A stretch of 64,000 nt of DNA. Origin: Enorma phocaeensis (GTDB lineage: Bacteria > Actinomycetota > Coriobacteriia > Coriobacteriales > Coriobacteriaceae). Position numbers and translations under genes: made by a program. Positions 60,466 to 64,000 of this stretch are shown here, in pieces. The DNA lies in assembly GCF_900186505.1 (NCBI RefSeq), contig NZ_LT891970.1, positions 480,451 to 544,450 of the forward strand. Reading direction: 5' to 3'. Within the stretch, counting starts at the first letter, position 1; every line of letters begins with the position of its first letter. The notes under the pieces are model-generated. The model had not been told where the DNA came from, made no database searches, and saw only the letters and a program-made list of their open reading frames with translations.

Positions 60466-60966
60466 TTAGCAAAATATTTCCGAATAGATTGCACCAGAGA
60501 ATGTTCCGATACACGAAGAAACCAAGTTAGCTAATTTGCTCCGTGCGCTTTCTTTGTTCAACTTTGCAATTTTGCTGCCCTCGGGAGTGCAGTCGTAATA
60601 ATTCGCTCCATAGCGATTGGGAGAACCGTTTTCTCGAATGAGATTGGCTTGCAGCAGATCTCCTAAGTAGTTTTCAAATGTCTTCGGATACACGCCAAGC
60701 ATCTTTGCATCGATGTATCTATACGTTGATATAGCAGAAAGAAGAACGCGCCTTCTGTCCTCGTCATCGGTAATACTGCAGCTTCTGATTTTGAACGGGA
60801 ATCTCGTGCCCTCCAAAACCTTCCACACCCCGTTGACGTATTCAACTCCAGGTATTTCGGTGCGTCGCCGCTTGATGGTGCTCTCTGTTTTACCGATGAG
60901 CTTCGAGAACTGTTCTAAAGAAATAAATTTCTGTCCTTGTTTGGAAGAGTGGAGAGCACCCATCAC
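60466..60966 (-). CDS. small winged-helix-like protein between hsdM and hsdS
   Basis: The 166-aa protein begins with a helix-turn-helix-like segment (FISLEQFSKLIGKTESTIKR, RRTEIPGVEYV) and continues with a winged-helix-like region (LLSAISTYRYIDAKMLGVYP, LLQANLIREN). No named family is recognised. The GTG start has GGAGG seven bases upstream inside hsdM, and the hsdM stop overlaps it. It could be a regulator of the island, an anti-restriction control factor or a specificity partner. Its insertion between hsdM and hsdS is unusual. Confidence 0.7.
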   Translation of the reverse strand: MMGALHSSKQGQKFISLEQFSKLIGKTESTIKRRRTEIPGVEYVNGVWKVLEGTRFPFKIRSCSITDDEDRRRVLLSAISTYRYIDAKMLGVYPKTFENYLGDLLQANLIRENGSPNRYGANYYDCTPEGSKIAKLNKESARSKLANLVSSCIGTFSGAIYSEIFC

Positions 60967-62420
60967 AGCATCGCCTCCAGTTCGGCGATGCCCTTGGCAA
61001 TCTGTTCGTTGAGGTCCTTAATCTCGGCAATCAGCTCGCTGGTGGGCGGGTACTCGACCTTCTCGTAGACAATCTCCTTGTACTTGTTGATCGAGAGGTC
61101 GTAGTCGTTGTCGATGATTTCCTGCACGGGCACCATGAAGCTCTTCTCGGTGCGGGCGCGGTCCTTCTCGGCCTCGAGGTTGTGGAAGCGTTCGATGATA
61201 TCGGGGATGTCGTTGTCCTTGATGGGCTCTCGCTTGTCGTCCAAGCTGAAGCCGTCTGCCTGCATGTCGTAGAACCAGACGTCGTCCGTACCGCCGTTGT
61301 CGGTTCGGGTGAAAATGAGGATGGCGGTGGACACGCCAGCGTAGGGCTTGAACACGCCGGAGGGCATAGAGATTACCGCGACGAGGCGGTTGTTCTCGAT
61401 GAGCTCCTTCCTGATTGCCTTGTGCGCCTTCTGGGAACCAAAGAGAACACCGTCGGGGACGATGGAGGCGCAGCGACCGCCGATCTTGAGGCTCTTGAGG
61501 AAGAGCGCCAGGAACAGGAGCTCGGTCTTGGTTGTCGAGACCGTATTGCGCAGGTCCTTGGCGATGGTCTCCTTGTCGAGGCTGCCCTTGAATGGCGGGT
61601 TTGCCATGATGAGGGTATAGGCGTCACGCTCCTCGTTGTCCTCGGAGAGCGAGTCGAGCTGGGAGATGTTGGGAGCCTCGACGCCGTGCAACATCATGTT
61701 CATGGCACCGATGCGCATCATGGTGGAATCCGTGTCGTGACCGGTGAACATGGTCGTCTGGAAACGCTGCTGGACGTCAGCACGCATGAGCTCAGTCTTG
61801 TAGTGGTCCTTGATGTACTGGGCCGCCATGCAGATGAAGCCTGCACTGCCCATCGCGGGATCGCAGATGGCATCCTCAGGGGTGGGTTGCATGAGCTCGA
61901 CCATCATCTTGATGATGTGGCGCGGCGTGCGAAACTGACCGTTCTGCCCGCTGGTGGCGAGCTTGGAGAGGAGGTACTCATAGACGTCGCCCATGATGTC
62001 TTTGTTGGAAAGGTCGATCTCCTCGAGCTTGTCCACGATTCGGGTGAGTGTACGCGCATTGCTCACCACGAGAATGGCGTCCTTCATGTACTTGGCAAAG
62101 GCGGTGTCCTTGCTTGAGCCAAGCACGCCCTTGATGAAGGGGAACACGTTCTGAACCATGTTCTCGTACATGGCGTCGGGCTCGTAGTTGCGGAAGATGT
62201 GCCACCGACAGTTCTGGTGATCGGCGTCAAAGATGGGGTCAGTGACGGACTCGCCCAGGAGCTCCGCATTCCTCTCGCGGCGCGTCTCGTTATCATCGAG
62301 AATCTTGATGAACATGAGGTAGGTGAGCTGCTCAATCACCGTGAGAGGGTTACTCACGCCATTGGACCAGAAAATGTCCCAGATGCCGTCGACCTTTGTT
62401 TTGAGTTCACCAGTGATCAT
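60963..62420 (-). CDS. hsdM: type I restriction-modification DNA methyltransferase subunit
   Basis: The 485-aa N6-adenine methyltransferase has the HsdM N-terminal helical region (LKTKVDGIWDIFWSNGVSNP, YLMFIKILDD), SAM motif DPAMGSAGF, catalytic NPPF in MANPPFKGSLD and motif QFRTPRHIIKMMVELMQP. With HsdS it methylates a bipartite site. The start at 62420 (MITGELK) follows GGAG with 6-base spacing. It follows the HNH gene by 33 bases and overlaps the next gene, so all belong to one operon. No hsdR is in the window. Confidence 0.95.
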   Translation of the reverse strand: MITGELKTKVDGIWDIFWSNGVSNPLTVIEQLTYLMFIKILDDNETRRERNAELLGESVTDPIFDADHQNCRWHIFRNYEPDAMYENMVQNVFPFIKGVLGSSKDTAFAKYMKDAILVVSNARTLTRIVDKLEEIDLSNKDIMGDVYEYLLSKLATSGQNGQFRTPRHIIKMMVELMQPTPEDAICDPAMGSAGFICMAAQYIKDHYKTELMRADVQQRFQTTMFTGHDTDSTMMRIGAMNMMLHGVEAPNISQLDSLSEDNEERDAYTLIMANPPFKGSLDKETIAKDLRNTVSTTKTELLFLALFLKSLKIGGRCASIVPDGVLFGSQKAHKAIRKELIENNRLVAVISMPSGVFKPYAGVSTAILIFTRTDNGGTDDVWFYDMQADGFSLDDKREPIKDNDIPDIIERFHNLEAEKDRARTEKSFMVPVQEIIDNDYDLSINKYKEIVYEKVEYPPTSELIAEIKDLNEQIAKGIAELEAML

Positions 62421-62453
62421 GGATGCTCCGTTCGAAATTGCGCTGCTTTCCAA

Positions 62454-63101
62454 TTATCGCATGAGAGCTCGAAGCTCGTCAGGAAGATATGTGCCATCTG
62501 GCTTTGAATGGAGCGCGACATGGCAATTCGGGCAAACCGGGATAAGGTCGTGCATCGGATCAACCTCATGTTCTTTGCCGGTAACATGTAGAGGAACAAT
62601 ATGATGAACTTGGATGATTCCAGCAAAGGTAGGCCCATAGGTATGAGAAAAATCGAAGCCACATATGGCGCACGTAGCTCCATGAGCCGCTATACATGCC
62701 TTCCGCGCCGCCTCACTTCGCTCATAGCGATCAAGCGTGACCTCACAACGCGATCCTTCCCTAAACTCAGGCTGAGCGGCGTTGCGAGAGTTACCACTCA
62801 ATAAGCTAGCAAGGAACGTATCGAGTCGTGCTTGAAACGTAAGCTGATCAAAGCGTTCTAGGCTGTAGCTTACAATGGTAGAAGATGCTTCTCCACAGCT
62901 GGCAAGCACACTATCAAAGCCAATCTGAATATCCAGCCATCCCAAGGGATGAACTGCGCAGCGAATCAGATTATCCCCTTGATCTTGAGATCCGTCATAC
63001 TCGACGGCGTCGTTGGTCGCAGCGCGAACGTGGCACCAATCTTTTGCCGCACGTGCGTACAGCTTTCTTTCGGTATAGTTTCGCGAGTCAGCTATCGTCA
63101 T
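62454..63101 (-). CDS. HNH endonuclease
   Basis: The 215-aa protein has an N-terminal domain without recognisable family and a C-terminal HNH (McrA-like) nuclease: zinc-binding CAIC (Cys 144, 147), VHHIVPL (His 166-167) and CPNCH (Cys 190, 193, His 194). GGAGGAC precedes the ATG at 63101, which overlaps the stop of the VWA gene (ATGA). It lies just before hsdM where a restriction gene might be expected. It may cleave DNA lacking or carrying particular modifications. Confidence 0.88.
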   Translation of the reverse strand: MTIADSRNYTERKLYARAAKDWCHVRAATNDAVEYDGSQDQGDNLIRCAVHPLGWLDIQIGFDSVLASCGEASSTIVSYSLERFDQLTFQARLDTFLASLLSGNSRNAAQPEFREGSRCEVTLDRYERSEAARKACIAAHGATCAICGFDFSHTYGPTFAGIIQVHHIVPLHVTGKEHEVDPMHDLIPVCPNCHVALHSKPDGTYLPDELRALMR

Positions 63102-64000
63102 GCGTCCTCCAAGGGGAGTACGAGACCATAGGGCTGTTCCACAGATAAGTGAACCGTTACGCCAGAAATGACCCAAAGATTGCGATAGGTACGCGGTCGG
63201 GGAATACTCTTCTCGCCATACCCATCCGTAAAGTAAATAAGTAAGGCATCTCTATAATAGCGACGGTCATTGATGTAGTGAATTACTGGAGAGAAGCAGG
63301 TGCCGCCCCTTCCTGATACCTCTAAGTTTGCATCATCGGGCGATGTGATGCGGTATACATTTCGAACTTCTGCGTCGCACTCGATAACGGTAATTTCACA
63401 TCTTCGTTGAGCAACGATGGCGAAAACTTCAGCAAAGATCTGGCGAAGTTGTTCACTATCCATCGAGGCGGAAGTATCTATCGCGATGGCGATTTTAAGC
63501 GTCTTGCTCTCCCTTGTACCGGATAAATCAAAACGAAGCGGCTGTCGGCGATTGAGTCGCGTTTTCGTCTTAATCTTCTCTGCAGAGATGGTGCCGACAT
63601 ATTTTTTAAGAAGTTGCTTCCAGTTAAGCTTGGCCGGCGCATTAATTTGCTCAAGTCGCTCTATATAGTAGGCGGGCATCATGCCTCGCGCTTCGGCTCC
63701 CATGAGCTCGTTTACGTTATTCAGAAATGCTTTAGTGGCAGATTCAAGCATCTCGTCAAGCGTACCGGTTATCTCCTCGTCCTCCCCGGTCGAAGATTCC
63801 CAACTATGGTTGCCTATAAGCAGCCCTTCTTCAAATTCAGCCCCTTCGTCGCCCCCCGATTCGACCGAGGAGCCGCCAGCGAGAGGCCCGCCTTCAAACC
63901 CAGGCTCCTTGCTATTCCCCATCTCCTCCGGAAGAGCCACATCTTTGATGAGATTGAAGTAGTAGAGGTAATCTTGACGCGGAGCCACTTGAGCGATGTT
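63098..64000 (-). CDS. VWA-domain protein (DUF2201-like), N-terminus off the window
   Basis: The frame is open to the right edge, so the N-terminus is missing. The visible 300 residues include an acidic linker (about 40-85 of the visible part) and a C-terminal VWA-like domain with the metal site IDTSASMDSEQLRQIFAEVF and FTDGYGEK. This matches the C-terminal half of DUF2201 proteins, which also carry a metallopeptidase-like N-terminal domain and usually accompany a MoxR-type AAA ATPase. That ATPase would lie to the right. It overlaps the HNH gene by 4 bases. Confidence 0.78.
   Translation of the reverse strand, partial: NIAQVAPRQDYLYYFNLIKDVALPEEMGNSKEPGFEGGPLAGGSSVESGGDEGAEFEEGLLIGNHSWESSTGEDEEITGTLDEMLESATKAFLNNVNELMGAEARGMMPAYYIERLEQINAPAKLNWKQLLKKYVGTISAEKIKTKTRLNRRQPLRFDLSGTRESKTLKIAIAIDTSASMDSEQLRQIFAEVFAIVAQRRCEITVIECDAEVRNVYRITSPDDANLEVSGRGGTCFSPVIHYINDRRYYRDALLIYFTDGYGEKSIPRPRTYRNLWVISGVTVHLSVEQPYGLVLPLEDA

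Overview
The window is high-GC, densely coded bacterial DNA. Gene content (a nfu-lgt-glmM operon, a fused 2-hydroxyacyl-CoA dehydratase activase, a cellobiose-type PTS with GH1, a WXG100/EssC secretion locus driven by a Ser/Thr kinase, AmmeMemoRadiSam genes, ilvDBNC) fits an anaerobic gut actinobacterium of the class Coriobacteriia, most like Collinsella. This placement is inferred from gene content; no rRNA or tRNA gene is seen. Both window edges cut genes: a GntR regulator at the left and a VWA-domain protein at the right.

Layout. 1-5.7 kb: GntR/UTRA regulator, glmM, lgt, nfu and a large membrane protein, all on the minus strand. 5.7-7.2 kb: an IS110-family element whose long structured left end probably encodes a bridge RNA. 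7.5-10.8 kb: an OPT-type oligopeptide transporter, a repeat-rich spacer and coaX. 10.9-29.9 kb: a 19-kb minus-strand type VII-like secretion operon, in transcription order Ser/Thr kinase, membrane protein with five GTTLL repeats, giant Ig-like surface protein, WXG100, EssC-like ATPase with FHA domain, DUF4176, small helical partner, LXG-like effector with a glycine-zipper tail, unknown 338-aa protein, second helical partner, second DUF4176, YukD-like, FHA protein. 30.2-32.3 kb: YcxB-like membrane protein and nagA. 32.8-38.2 kb: 1556-aa dehydratase activase behind a TetR regulator. 38.6-44.2 kb: beta-glucoside PTS operon (IIA, GH1, IIC, IIB) opposite a LicR-type regulator. 44.2-46.7 kb: aromatic-amino-acid-type decarboxylase opposite a LysR regulator. 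46.9-50 kb: AmmeMemoRadiSam pair and a YbaK-type deacylase. 50.5-55.9 kb: ilvDBNC. 56.3-64 kb: lower-GC defence island.

The most interesting regions are two. First, the defence island forms one operon (VWA protein, HNH nuclease, hsdM, a small DNA-binding-like protein, hsdS, tyrosine recombinase) followed by an oppositely oriented silent hsdS cassette. Two pairs of perfect inverted repeats (28 and 34 bp) bracket the second target-recognition domain in both hsdS copies, so the recombinase can probably switch DNA specificity. No hsdR is in the window; the HNH and VWA genes occupy its usual place. Second, the secretion operon couples a kinase, a protein carrying five candidate phosphothreonine motifs, and two FHA-domain proteins, which suggests a phosphorylation circuit controlling type VII secretion.

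Small repeats are frequent in spacers: a palindromic element between ilvC and ilvN that recurs inside the ilvB coding region, a two-copy long-hairpin family, 27-bp and 11-bp tandem repeats, and a CGAATGGG motif cluster after nagA.
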